Below, in pieces: positions 1 through 6,167 of a DNA stretch of 10,886 nucleotides. The translations under genes and the position numbers were made by a program. The DNA is from an uncultured Mollicutes bacterium (GTDB lineage Bacteria; Bacillota_I; Bacilli_A; RFN20; CAG-826). The notes beneath the pieces were generated by a model. It worked only from the letters and a program-made list of their open reading frames with translations. It was not told the origin of the DNA and searched no databases. The DNA is taken from NCBI GenBank assembly GCA_937893635.1, contig CALBGF010000021.1, positions 1-10,886 of the forward strand, read 5' to 3'. How positions within the stretch are numbered: the first letter of the stretch is position 1; each line of letters begins with the position of its first letter.

Positions 1-113
1 CGAAATTTCTTATACAACACTCAAAAAGTCGCTTAGAATTTCTTATAATTAAGTTGAAAAGTCGCTTAGAATTTCTTATAATTAAGTTGAAAAGTCGCTT
101 AGAATTTCTTATA
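1..113. repeat. 33-bp tandem direct repeat carrying promoter elements
   Basis: Two exact 33-bp units lie at 28-60 and 61-93. A third copy begins at 94 and matches for its first 20 bases, to 113, before running into the ribosome binding site of the next gene. A diverged copy occupies about 1-27. There are no unique spacers between units, so this is a pure tandem repeat and not a CRISPR array. Each unit ends with TTGAAA and carries TATAAT in its middle, so each junction creates a sigma-A promoter. The array may extend left of the window. Confidence 0.9.
54..82 (+). promoter_or_regulatory. Sigma-A promoter formed by the tandem repeat
   Basis: TTGAAA at 54-59, a 17-bp spacer and a perfect TATAAT at 77-82. 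Transcription would start near 89 and drive the ATPase gene. One period downstream is a second set, TTGAAA 87-92 with TATAAG 110-115, too close to the start codon to be a normal promoter. One period upstream, TATAAT 44-49 lacks a good -35. Confidence 0.7.
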
Positions 114-126
114 AGAGGTGATTAAA

Positions 127-1482
127 GTGTATTATAAAAGAAAAATAGATGCAATTTTAGATGGCTGGTTAAAAAAAGAAAACAAGTCCCCAGCTTTGGT
201 TATTGGTATTCGCCAATGTGGAAAAACAGAGACTATAAGAGAATTTGCTAAAAGAAATAATTTAAGATTAATAGAATTAAATTTTTGGACAAATCCAAAG
301 TTATGTTCTGATTTTGAAGGAAGTTTAGATGTTGATACAATTATTTCAAATATTTCTTTAAGATTTCCTGGTTTAAAGATTAATCCTAGTAATGCACTTA
401 TTTTCTTTGATGAAATACAAGACTGTCCAAGAGCAAGATTATCATTTAAAAATTTTAAGAGTGATGGTCGATACAATATTATTGGAAGCGGGTCTTATTT
501 AGGAATTAATGGATATGTTATTGGTGATACAACACCTGCTCCTACGGGGTATGAAAGTATTTTTCATATGAAGACAATGGATTTCGAAGAGTTTTTGTGG
601 GCAATGGGTTATAAAGATAATCAAATTAATCAACTTGTTGAGTATTTTAACGATAGGAAACCTTTACCAAATAATATTCACAATTTTTACAAAGATTTAT
701 TTCTCAAATATGTTTGTGTGAGCGGATTTCCAAAAGCAGTTGATGAATATTTAAAAACACATAAAATTGTCGATGCTTTTAAAATCTTACAAAGTACTGT
801 TTTTGATATGAAAACTGATTTTGGTAGAAGAAAAGACAAAAATGGTAACCCAGTTTTTAAATCAGCGGAAGTATCGAGAATACAAAGTGTTTTTGATTTG
901 ATTCCAACTTTTCTTGCTAAAGAGAACAAGAGGTTTATTGTTTCAAAAGTAGAAGGTGGCTTGCAATATGATAAAAATGATGCAATCGAATATTTAAGAC
1001 AAGCACATATTGTCTCAAAAGTATTTAATGTTGAAGTTCCTTCTCTTCCATTAAATGGGCAAAAAATTGATTCGCAATTTAAACTTTTTCCAGAAGATAT
1101 TGGTATAGTTACATCAATGTATGGGATTGATACTATCGCAGCAATTAATAAAGGAAATCTTGGGCAAGGTAAAGGTGCTATTTATGAATCGATAGTATTT
1201 GATGCATTAAACAAAGCAGGAATAGACACATTTTATTTTGCTAAATCAACTGGTTTAGAAATTGATTTTGTTATTTCTTATAATGGCTTTCCTACATTAA
1301 TTGAAGCAAAAGCAAAAACAGGTAATACAAAATCAAGCAAAACTGTGATGAACCATCCAGAACATTATGGAAAAACAAAACTAATAAAAATAGGTGATTA
1401 TAATATTAGTGAAGAGGGAGATATTATTACTATGCCGCATTATTTAACGTTTGTATTAGGAAAAGCAAAGTATGATTTTTAA
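127..1482 (+). CDS. AAA ATPase, AAA_14/DUF4143 type
   Basis: Predicted cytoplasmic ATPase of the large AAA_14 plus DUF4143 family found in gut Bacillota and Bacteroidota; its cellular role is unknown, though a DNA-linked or defence role is often suspected. The Walker A motif GIRQCGKT is at about residues 27-34, Walker B (LIFFDE) at about 91-97, and a GSGSYLG sensor-like strand follows. The C-terminal part has an acidic residue in EIDFV (about 375-381) followed by LIEAKAK (about 391-397), the pattern of a PD-(D/E)XK nuclease-like fold. At 451 residues it is normal length. I chose GTG at 127 because AGAGGTGA (114-121) is a near-perfect Shine-Dalgarno at good spacing and the family usually begins a few residues before a KRKI-type motif. 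GTG at 118, giving three more residues, overlaps that site. The gene is transcribed from the repeat promoters and seems monocistronic. Confidence 0.85.
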   Translation: MYYKRKIDAILDGWLKKENKSPALVIGIRQCGKTETIREFAKRNNLRLIELNFWTNPKLCSDFEGSLDVDTIISNISLRFPGLKINPSNALIFFDEIQDCPRARLSFKNFKSDGRYNIIGSGSYLGINGYVIGDTTPAPTGYESIFHMKTMDFEEFLWAMGYKDNQINQLVEYFNDRKPLPNNIHNFYKDLFLKYVCVSGFPKAVDEYLKTHKIVDAFKILQSTVFDMKTDFGRRKDKNGNPVFKSAEVSRIQSVFDLIPTFLAKENKRFIVSKVEGGLQYDKNDAIEYLRQAHIVSKVFNVEVPSLPLNGQKIDSQFKLFPEDIGIVTSMYGIDTIAAINKGNLGQGKGAIYESIVFDALNKAGIDTFYFAKSTGLEIDFVISYNGFPTLIEAKAKTGNTKSSKTVMNHPEHYGKTKLIKIGDYNISEEGDIITMPHYLTFVLGKAKYDF

Positions 1483-1485
1483 ATT

Positions 1486-1506
1486 AAACTAGACTAGTTT
1501 GTTTTT
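1486..1506 (+). terminator. Possible weak terminator after the ATPase gene
   Basis: AAACTAG and CTAGTTT form a near-contiguous inverted repeat four bases after the stop codon, followed by GTTTTT. Only about five base pairs can form around a five-base loop, so termination would be weak. Confidence 0.35.
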
Positions 1507-1512
1507 AGTAAA

Positions 1513-1552
1513 ATATTCTTTTATTGAAAAAAAGAATATCTTATATTACACT
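1513..1552 (+). promoter_or_regulatory. Promoter with overlapping 10-bp inverted repeat
   Basis: TTGAAA (1524-1529), a 17-bp spacer and TACACT (1547-1552) form a reasonable sigma-A promoter for the following membrane protein gene. A perfect inverted repeat, ATATTCTTTT (1513-1522) and AAAAGAATAT (1530-1539), spans the -35 box. It could be a repressor operator. As a hairpin it has no following T-run, so it is a poor terminator. Confidence 0.45.
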
Positions 1553-1575
1553 ATTTTTGACATGGAGATGATTAT

Positions 1576-2070
1576 ATGTTTTTTACAATTAAACAATTTC
1601 ACAAAAAGCATCATACAGAACTTTTAGTGATAGAAACTATTATTCTAGTAGGACTTATGACTTTGTTTGCTTTTCTTACTGGTGAAACTATTTATAATAA
1701 TGATGTAATAGAACAGTCAACATTTGGGTTTAATTTTCAAAATGCTAAGATTGTTAATTTAGTGCCAGTGTTTTTAGGGACTTTACAATTTATATGTATA
1801 ATCGCGATTATCATTTTAAGAAAATTAAAAGGTAATCCAATTTATGCCAAAAAGTGCTCACATGGATTATTCTATTTATCTATTGGATGTTTGGTTGTTG
1901 ATTTTATTTTGATGATTGTTTTCTCTAATTATATAACAATATCAGAATCTTTAGTAAAAGAAACAAGTCATAGAATTGGTTTTATTATTCAAATAGTTTT
2001 GCAAGCTCTATTAAGTTTTGACCTTTATGTTTGGAGAAGCGATTTCGGATTAGAACAATATTACGGATAG
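1576..2070 (+). CDS. Four-helix membrane protein of unknown function
   Basis: I do not recognise this 164-residue protein. It begins with a basic stretch (KQFHKKHH) and has four hydrophobic segments at roughly residues 17-36, 59-81, 95-116 and 131-152, so it should be an integral membrane protein. Positive charges cluster near residues 82-94, between helices two and three, and in the N-terminal tail, consistent with both being cytoplasmic. No catalytic motif stands out. GGAGATGAT sits before ATG 1576 at good spacing. It lies between the ATPase gene and the FMN riboswitch, with its own likely promoter and a TAG stop. A functional link with either neighbour cannot be argued from sequence. Confidence 0.75.
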   Translation: MFFTIKQFHKKHHTELLVIETIILVGLMTLFAFLTGETIYNNDVIEQSTFGFNFQNAKIVNLVPVFLGTLQFICIIAIIILRKLKGNPIYAKKCSHGLFYLSIGCLVVDFILMIVFSNYITISESLVKETSHRIGFIIQIVLQALLSFDLYVWRSDFGLEQYYG

Positions 2071-2072
2071 TA

Positions 2073-2100
2073 TTGCATTTTACTAATCACGTATTATAAT
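2073..2100 (+). promoter_or_regulatory. Sigma-A promoter of the FMN riboswitch/ribU transcript
   Basis: TTGCAT (2073-2078), a 16-bp spacer and TATAAT (2095-2100). The expected start near 2107 coincides with the first base of the riboswitch P1 stem, which supports the call. Confidence 0.75.
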
Positions 2101-2106
2101 TATAAG

Positions 2107-2212
2107 TACTTTAGGGACAGGTGAAATTCCTTACCGGCGGTAAACTCCGCGAGCCGAGAGGTTGAACTGGTGCGATTCCAGTAGCGACAGTAAAGTCTGG
2201 ATGGAAAAAGTA
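2107..2212 (+). promoter_or_regulatory. FMN riboswitch (RFN element)
   Basis: The conserved RFN blocks are all present in order: AGGGACAGGTGAAATTCC, ACCGGCGGTAA, CCGCGAGCC, CTGGTGCGATTCCAG and CTGGATGG. Together they form the six-armed FMN-binding aptamer. TACTTT (2107-2112) pairs with AAAGTA (2207-2212) as P1. It senses FMN and lowers expression of the riboflavin transporter that follows when FMN is plentiful. Because it directly precedes ribU, it also supports the RibU call. Confidence 0.97.
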
Positions 2213-2224
2213 AATTTGTTTTTT

Positions 2225-2254
2225 AAGTCCCTAAAAAGAAAGGGGACTTTTTTT
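2225..2254 (+). terminator. Riboswitch expression platform: terminator overlapping the ribU RBS
   Basis: AAGTCCC (2225-2231) pairs with GGGACTT (2243-2249), followed by seven T residues that end directly at the ribU start codon. The 3' arm includes AGGGG (2241-2245), nine bases before ATG 2255, the only plausible Shine-Dalgarno. The hairpin can therefore stop transcription and also hide the ribosome binding site. Confidence 0.85.
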
Positions 2255-2881
2255 ATGGATTCTACTAAGCCAAAAATATTTACCACAAAATTTATGGTAA
2301 GAACTGCGATATTTTCCACTATCGCGGCAATATTATATGTTGTGCCAGGACTTCAATTTAAATTACCATTCTTTTTAGCGTTTTTAGAGGTGCATTTTGA
2401 TGAAATTCCAGCGTTTATAGCCTCATTTGCATATGGTCCGTTATGTGGAATAATGGTTTTATTAATAAAGACAATTATTAAACTACCATTTACACATACC
2501 GCAACTGTGGGAGAATGGTTAGATTTATTATATGGCATTGCCTTAATATTACCAGCGAGCTTGATTTATAAAAATCATCGCTCTTTAAAAGGAGCATTAA
2601 TTGGTTTGTTAGTAGGCTTATTAACGCATCTATTAGTAACATTTGCTTGCTCCGCTACATTCGTAATTGATATGTATACTTTCTTTTATTCAACAATTAC
2701 TAGTGATCAAATCTTAGCGTTAGCGCAACAACTTAATCCTCATGTTAGTGATGTACATGCATCTATTGCATTTTATTGTTTCTTACCATTTAATGCTTTT
2801 AAAGATGCGCTTGTAATTATAATTACGATTATTTTGTATCCAAGAATTCGCTATTTTACGGAAAAACGTTATCAAAAATAA
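2255..2881 (+). CDS. ribU: Riboflavin ECF transporter substrate-binding subunit RibU
   Basis: Membrane S-component that binds riboflavin outside the cell and works with the shared ECF energy-coupling module (EcfA, EcfA', EcfT), which is not in this window. The 208-residue protein has about five to six hydrophobic helices, starting near residue 14. Family hallmarks are the PGLQFKLPFFLAFLEVHFDEIP stretch in the first third, split here as PGLQFKLPFF and EVHFDEIP, then GPLCGIMVLLIK and the ATVGEWLDLLYG loop around the ligand site. The start is ATG 2255; an in-frame open stretch reaching up to 2162 runs through the riboswitch and is not coding. Control is by the upstream FMN riboswitch. It ends at a strong bidirectional terminator. 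No riboflavin synthesis genes are seen nearby, so salvage may be the main route, which is inference. Confidence 0.93.
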   Translation: MDSTKPKIFTTKFMVRTAIFSTIAAILYVVPGLQFKLPFFLAFLEVHFDEIPAFIASFAYGPLCGIMVLLIKTIIKLPFTHTATVGEWLDLLYGIALILPASLIYKNHRSLKGALIGLLVGLLTHLLVTFACSATFVIDMYTFFYSTITSDQILALAQQLNPHVSDVHASIAFYCFLPFNAFKDALVIIITIILYPRIRYFTEKRYQK

Positions 2882-2895
2882 AAAAAAGAGCAAAT

Positions 2896-2937
2896 AAAAA
2901 ATCCTGCATGCTATTATTTATTAGCGCAGGATTTTTT
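2896..2937. terminator. Bidirectional terminator between ribU and the ferredoxin gene
   Basis: AAAAAATCCTGC (2896-2907) pairs with GCAGGATTTTTT (2926-2937). The A-run and T-run flanking the GC core make it functional on both strands, serving ribU on plus and the ferredoxin gene on minus. Confidence 0.9.
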
Positions 2938-2943
2938 ATTTAA

Positions 2944-3123
2944 TTATTCAACTTCAATAGCTTGAGCTGGGCAGTTGCTAGCAGCATCATTAGCTTCGTC
3001 AGTTGCTTCTTCAACGATTGCTTTTGCTTTGCCATCATCATCAAAATCGAATGATGCTGGTGCCATGCTTACGCAAAGACCACAACCAATACATAAATCT
3101 TTGTTTACTCTTACTTTTGCCAT
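2944..3123 (-). CDS. fer: Short [4Fe-4S] ferredoxin
   Basis: A 59-residue soluble electron carrier. It starts MAKVRVNKDLCIGCGLC, with cysteines at 11, 14 and 17 in the CxxCGxC pattern and the fourth at 51 in NCP near the C terminus. This is the single-cluster bacterial ferredoxin of the Bacillus Fer type, and the four cysteines fit a [4Fe-4S] cluster. The middle is rich in Asp, Glu and Ala, giving the usual acidic surface. The start ATG is preceded by AAAGGAGT at about eight bases. It stands alone on the minus strand with its own promoter, converging on ribU. The redox partner cannot be told from the context. Confidence 0.95.
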   Translation of the reverse strand: MAKVRVNKDLCIGCGLCVSMAPASFDFDDDGKAKAIVEEATDEANDAASNCPAQAIEVE

Positions 3124-3152
3124 TTTTCTAAACTCCTTTTTTTGATACTCAA

Positions 3153-3181
3153 ATTATACTTTATAATATGTTCTTTTTCAA
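3153..3181 (-). promoter_or_regulatory. Sigma-A promoter of the ferredoxin gene
   Basis: Read on the minus strand: TTGAAA (3181-3176), a 17-bp spacer and TATAAT (3158-3153). It lies about 30 bases before the ferredoxin start codon. Confidence 0.85.
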
Positions 3182-3235
3182 GATTGAAAAAAATGAGAAA
3201 AAATTTCATTGATTTTTTGTTTTTGCACTAACAAC

Positions 3236-3273
3236 AATTATTCTAGCTTTTCTTATAAGAAAAAAGAATAATT
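3236..3273. repeat. Long imperfect palindrome upstream of the ferredoxin promoter
   Basis: Outer arms AATTATTCT (3236-3244) and AGAATAATT (3265-3273) enclose a perfect 16-bp palindrome TTTTCTTATAAGAAAA (3248-3263). No T-run follows on either strand, so this is more likely a protein-binding site or cruciform than a terminator. It is the first of several symmetric elements in the 3190-3472 stretch, where no gene is seen. Confidence 0.7.
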
Positions 3274-3312
3274 AACATAAGCAATTATTATTAAATACTT
3301 ATAGATTATTCA

Positions 3313-3375
3313 TTGAAGTTACTTCAACAACTCATTGAAGTTACATTGAAGTAAACATTGAAGTTTTGTTGAAGT
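3313..3375 (+). repeat. Phased TTGAAGT heptamer array
   Basis: TTGAAGT occurs at 3313, 3335, 3346, 3358 and 3369, with the inverted copy ACTTCAA at 3321-3327. The first direct copy and the inverted copy form a 15-bp perfect palindrome. The four rightmost copies are 11, 12 and 11 bp apart, about one helical turn. This is the geometry of direct-repeat sites for OmpR/PhoB-type response regulators or other cooperative binders. It lies in the divergent region between the ferredoxin gene and the operon containing cmk and der. Confidence 0.75.
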
Positions 3376-3389
3376 AATTAAAAATTACT
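3373..3389. repeat. 17-bp perfect inverted repeat
   Basis: AGTAATT (3373-3379) and AATTACT (3383-3389) around AAA. It overlaps the last TTGAAGT heptamer by three bases, so a factor bound here would compete with one on the heptamer array. Confidence 0.55.
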
Positions 3390-3400
3390 AAAAAAATTAT

Positions 3401-3440
3401 AGATAGATTAATTTTTTCATTTTAATCTATCTTTTTTATT
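3401..3440 (+). terminator. Terminator-like hairpin ahead of the operon containing cmk and der
   Basis: AGATAGATTAA (3401-3411) and TTAATCTATCT (3422-3432) form a perfect 11-bp stem, followed on the plus strand by TTTTTATT. No gene lies upstream on the plus strand, so it may end a small RNA or act as a leader attenuator. A second inverted repeat, ATTTTAAT (3438-3445) and ATTAAAAT (3449-3456), follows at once. Confidence 0.5.
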
Positions 3441-3481
3441 TTAATTCTATTAAAATAGTTAACGGACGGAGGATGGTAAGG

Positions 3482-3832
3482 ATGGAACGAGAAACACGTG
3501 AAAAAAAATATGCCAAACTTCGTGATGAGATAGAAAATATTGACACCACAATATTAGAGAATATGGAAAGAAATAGAAATGAGAAAAAATCTTCTATTCT
3601 AAAAGAGTCAATGCAACATTTAGCTAATGCTAAACAAGTTGGAACGAATTCTAATGATCTTTCTATTGAAGAAATTTTAAAAGCTCATACTGAGTATGTA
3701 AGTGTTAATAAAAAAGATAATCATATGCAAGATTTTAAGGAAAAAAGACTTAAGAACATTTTGTGTGTGGCTATTTGTATTATTCTTGTAATTGTCATTA
3801 CAATTGTAATTATCTCGATTTTTAGGAGGTAA
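3482..3832 (+). CDS. Tail-anchored membrane protein of unknown function
   Basis: A 116-residue protein I cannot place in a family. The first 90 or so residues are very hydrophilic, rich in Lys, Glu and Asn and likely helical or coiled-coil. The last 25 or so form one hydrophobic helix (CVAICIILVIVITIVIISIF) ending in RR, so it should be anchored by its C terminus with the body in the cytoplasm. ATG 3473 lies directly against GGAGG (3468-3472), too close for initiation; ATG 3482 has nine bases of spacing and was chosen. It ends five bases before cmk, whose own GGAGG lies inside its last codons, so the two are co-transcribed and probably translationally coupled. Confidence 0.75.
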   Translation: MERETREKKYAKLRDEIENIDTTILENMERNRNEKKSSILKESMQHLANAKQVGTNSNDLSIEEILKAHTEYVSVNKKDNHMQDFKEKRLKNILCVAICIILVIVITIVIISIFRR

Positions 3833-3837
3833 CTATT

Positions 3838-4512
3838 ATGAAAAAAATCGCTATTGCTATTGATGGACCTGCCGCAGCGGGTAAATCCACTATTGCAAAA
3901 AGAATTGCTAAAAAATTAGGATTCACTTATATCGATACTGGCGCTATGTATCGTGCTTTTACATATTATGTATTAAAAAATGGAATTGACCCACAAAATG
4001 AAGAAGCATCTTGTGCAGTAATTGATAAAGTTGATATTAAATTACTTCCTAATGATCATGTTTTATGTAATGATGAAGATGTAACTACTGTTATTAGAGA
4101 AAATGAAGTATCAAGAAATGTTTCTTATATTGCTTCTTATAAGGCAATTAGACTTGCAATGGTTGATGCTCAAAGAAAAATGGCAGAATCAACATCAGTA
4201 GTTATGGATGGAAGAGATATCGGTACATACGTATTACCAAATGCCGAAGTAAAAATTTATCAAGTTGCATCAGTAGAAGCTCGTGCTGAAAGACGTTTAA
4301 AAGAAAATCAAGAGAAAAATATTCCTTGCGATTTAGAAAGTTTAATTAAAGATATTGAAAGAAGAGACTATATTGACTCTCATCGTGACTTTGCTCCTTT
4401 ATGCAAAGCCGATGATGCAATTTTATTAGATACATCTTATATGACAATTGAAGAAGTTGTTCAAGAAGTATTAAATATTATTGCCACTAAGGTAGGTAAT
4501 ATCAATGGCTAA
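3838..4512 (+). CDS. cmk: Cytidylate kinase
   Basis: Cytoplasmic enzyme that phosphorylates CMP and dCMP with ATP, supplying CDP/dCDP for nucleic acid and lipid precursor synthesis. The P-loop GPAAAGKST is at residues 10-18, followed by YIDTGAMYRAFTYYVL, the typical CMP-binding segment. VMDGRDIGTYVLPNA and the Arg-rich lid (RRLKENQEK) come later. At 224 residues it equals the Bacillus enzyme. AGGAGG lies eight bases before ATG. It overlaps der by eight bases, so the two are translationally coupled; cmk next to der is a conserved arrangement in Bacillota, although rpsA often lies between them and is absent here. Confidence 0.97.
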   Translation: MKKIAIAIDGPAAAGKSTIAKRIAKKLGFTYIDTGAMYRAFTYYVLKNGIDPQNEEASCAVIDKVDIKLLPNDHVLCNDEDVTTVIRENEVSRNVSYIASYKAIRLAMVDAQRKMAESTSVVMDGRDIGTYVLPNAEVKIYQVASVEARAERRLKENQEKNIPCDLESLIKDIERRDYIDSHRDFAPLCKADDAILLDTSYMTIEEVVQEVLNIIATKVGNING

Positions 4513-5812
4513 TGGTATTGTTGCAGTAGTGGGCTCACCTAATGTTGGTAAGTCAACTATCTTTAATCGAATTGTGGGTAAACGTCAATCTATCGTTGAT
4601 GATGCAAGTGGTATAACTCGTGATCGAATTTATGCTAAAGCTAGCTGGTTAACAAAAGACTTCTCTATAGTTGATACTGGTGGAGTAGAATTAGAAAATC
4701 AACCATTCCAAAAACAAATTCGTGCTCAAGTAGAAATTGCTTTACAAGAAGCTGATGTTATTTTATTTGTAGTAGATGGAAAAGTAGGCGTTACTAGAGA
4801 AGATCAAATAGTGGCTAGAATGCTTTATAAATCTAATAAGCCAGTCGTTTTAGCGGTTAATAAAATTGATTCAGTAGAGCAAATGGATAATATTCATGAG
4901 TTCTATGCTTTAGGACTTGGTGAACCAATCGCAGTATCTGGATCCCATGGTATTGGTATTGGCGATATTTTAGATAAAATTATTGCTTATTTACCAAACA
5001 AAACGATAAATGAAAAAGAAAATGTCATATCTTTTTCGCTTATTGGGCGTCCAAATGTTGGAAAATCTAGTTTAGTTAACGCAATATTAAATCAAAACCG
5101 CGTTATTGTATCTAATGTCGAAGGAACCACAAGAGATGCGGTTGATACACCTTTTAAAAGAGATGGAAAAGACTATGTTATTATTGATACTGCTGGTCTT
5201 AAAAAGCGTGGAAAAATTTATGAAGCGGTCGATAAATATAGTGCTTTAAGAGCGTTAAGCGCAATTGATAGAAGCCAAATTGTTTTACTTGTTATTGATG
5301 CTGAAACTGGTATCCAAGAACAAGATAAGCATGTTGTTGGTTACGCTATAGAAGCAAAAAAATCTATTATTATTGTTGTTAATAAATGGGATACTGTTGA
5401 AAAAAATGAAAAGACTATGGCGGAATTTACCAAAAAAGTTCGTGATGAATTTAAGTTCTTAGATTACGCTCCGATTGTATTTGTGTCAGCGTTAACAAAA
5501 GCAAGAATAAGTACAATTTATGATGAAATTGATGCTTGTTACGAAGCATTTAATACTCGTGTAGCAACATCAGTGTTAAATGAAGTTATGCAAGATGCAC
5601 AAATTATGAATCCTGCTCCATATTTCAATGGCGGTAGAATTAGAATTTATTTTGCTAATCAAGTAAGTATATGTCCTCCAACATTCGTCTTATTTGTAAA
5701 TGATCCAACATTCATGCATTTCTCTTATAGTAGATATATTGAAAATCGTTTAAGAGATACATTTAATTTCTCAGGAACACCAATTAGTATTATTTGCCGC
5801 GAAAGAAAATAA
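4505..5812 (+). CDS. der: Ribosome biogenesis GTPase Der (EngA)
   Basis: Essential double GTPase that helps mature the 50S ribosomal subunit. The first G domain has GSPNVGKST (residues 10-18), VDTGG and NKID. The second has GRPNVGKSS (about 181-189), IDTAG and NKWD. The last 90 or so residues form the KH-like domain, with the signatures PAPYFNGGRIRIYFANQ and SYSRYIENRLRD. At 435 residues it is full length. The start at 4505 lies inside the end of cmk, behind GGTAGGT. It is the last clear member of the operon; spoVIF follows after 42 bases with its own possible promoter. Confidence 0.98.
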   Translation: MANGIVAVVGSPNVGKSTIFNRIVGKRQSIVDDASGITRDRIYAKASWLTKDFSIVDTGGVELENQPFQKQIRAQVEIALQEADVILFVVDGKVGVTREDQIVARMLYKSNKPVVLAVNKIDSVEQMDNIHEFYALGLGEPIAVSGSHGIGIGDILDKIIAYLPNKTINEKENVISFSLIGRPNVGKSSLVNAILNQNRVIVSNVEGTTRDAVDTPFKRDGKDYVIIDTAGLKKRGKIYEAVDKYSALRALSAIDRSQIVLLVIDAETGIQEQDKHVVGYAIEAKKSIIIVVNKWDTVEKNEKTMAEFTKKVRDEFKFLDYAPIVFVSALTKARISTIYDEIDACYEAFNTRVATSVLNEVMQDAQIMNPAPYFNGGRIRIYFANQVSICPPTFVLFVNDPTFMHFSYSRYIENRLRDTFNFSGTPISIICRERK

Positions 5813-5854
5813 CAAATTTAAACTTACCCGCATATTATATTTTGGGTGAGAAAT
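5811..5854 (+). promoter_or_regulatory. Possible sigma-K promoter and RBS-masking hairpin for spoVIF
   Basis: AACA (5811-5814), a 16-base gap and CATATTATA (5831-5839), preceded by G, fit the sigma-K consensus mACm-N16-gCATAnnnTA. Separately, CTTACCC (5823-5829) can pair, with one G-T wobble, with GGGTGAG (5844-5850), which is the Shine-Dalgarno of spoVIF. Both readings rest on short matches. Confidence 0.45.
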
Positions 5855-6091
5855 ATGGATGATTCAATTTTTGATAAGGTAGAAAAGAAAACTAATGTAA
5901 AGAAAGAAGATATATTAAAGTTGGCTAAGTCAATATCTGGTAAAGATTTGAATGATGAAAGGGTTCTTCGATCTTTAATTAAAGATGTAGCAAAACTTGC
6001 AAATAAACCAGTATCAAAAGAAAAAGAAGAAAAAATTATTAATGCGGTTAAAAAAGATAAAATTCCAAAAAATCTTAATAAGATAATATAA
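5855..6091 (+). CDS. spoVIF: Stage VI sporulation protein F (SpoVIF)
   Basis: A 78-residue protein of the SpoVIF family, needed in Bacillus subtilis for spore coat assembly late in sporulation and made in the mother cell under sigma-K. The family pattern is clear along the whole length: FDKVEKKTNVKKEDILKLA near the N terminus, then the central LIKDVAKLANKPVSKEKEEKI and the end KKDKIPKNLNKI. I chose ATG 5855 because GGGTGAG (5844-5850) precedes it by four bases; GTG at 5846 lies inside that site. It is separated from der by 42 bases and closed by a terminator, so it could be served by read-through from der and by its own sporulation promoter. Confidence 0.88.
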   Translation: MDDSIFDKVEKKTNVKKEDILKLAKSISGKDLNDERVLRSLIKDVAKLANKPVSKEKEEKIINAVKKDKIPKNLNKII

Positions 6092-6096
6092 TTATA

Positions 6097-6125
6097 AAGT
6101 CTAACTCAAGTGGTTAGGCTTTTTT
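6097..6125 (+). terminator. Rho-independent terminator after spoVIF
   Basis: AAGTCTAAC (6097-6105) and GTTAGGCTT (6113-6121) form a nine-pair stem with one G-U, followed by TTTTTT. It closes the operon that contains cmk, der and spoVIF. Confidence 0.88.
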
Positions 6126-6167
6126 CTTATTTAATGGGTACATGTTTTATATTTGGGGATATTTAAG

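Noticed and set aside
28..113. Possible CRISPR array at the left edge.
   Set aside because: The copies are contiguous with no unique spacers, and there are no cas genes.
3..125. An open frame runs through the 33-bp repeats and would encode repeats of KSRLEFLIIKL ending at TAA 123-125.
   Set aside because: The unit is a multiple of three, so one frame stays open by construction. No start codon or ribosome binding site is visible, and the unit contains perfect promoter boxes. It could still be the end of an upstream gene outside the window.
2162..2254. An N-terminal extension of RibU by about 31 residues starting at 2162.
   Set aside because: It is a translation of the FMN riboswitch and its terminator hairpin. 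ATG 2255 with AGGGG upstream gives the normal RibU length.
105..3260. The 12-mer TTTCTTATAAGA is shared by the end of the tandem repeat (105-116) and the palindrome upstream of the ferredoxin gene (3249-3260).
   Set aside because: It is AT-rich and contains a self-complementary core, so two copies in 11 kb are likely by chance.
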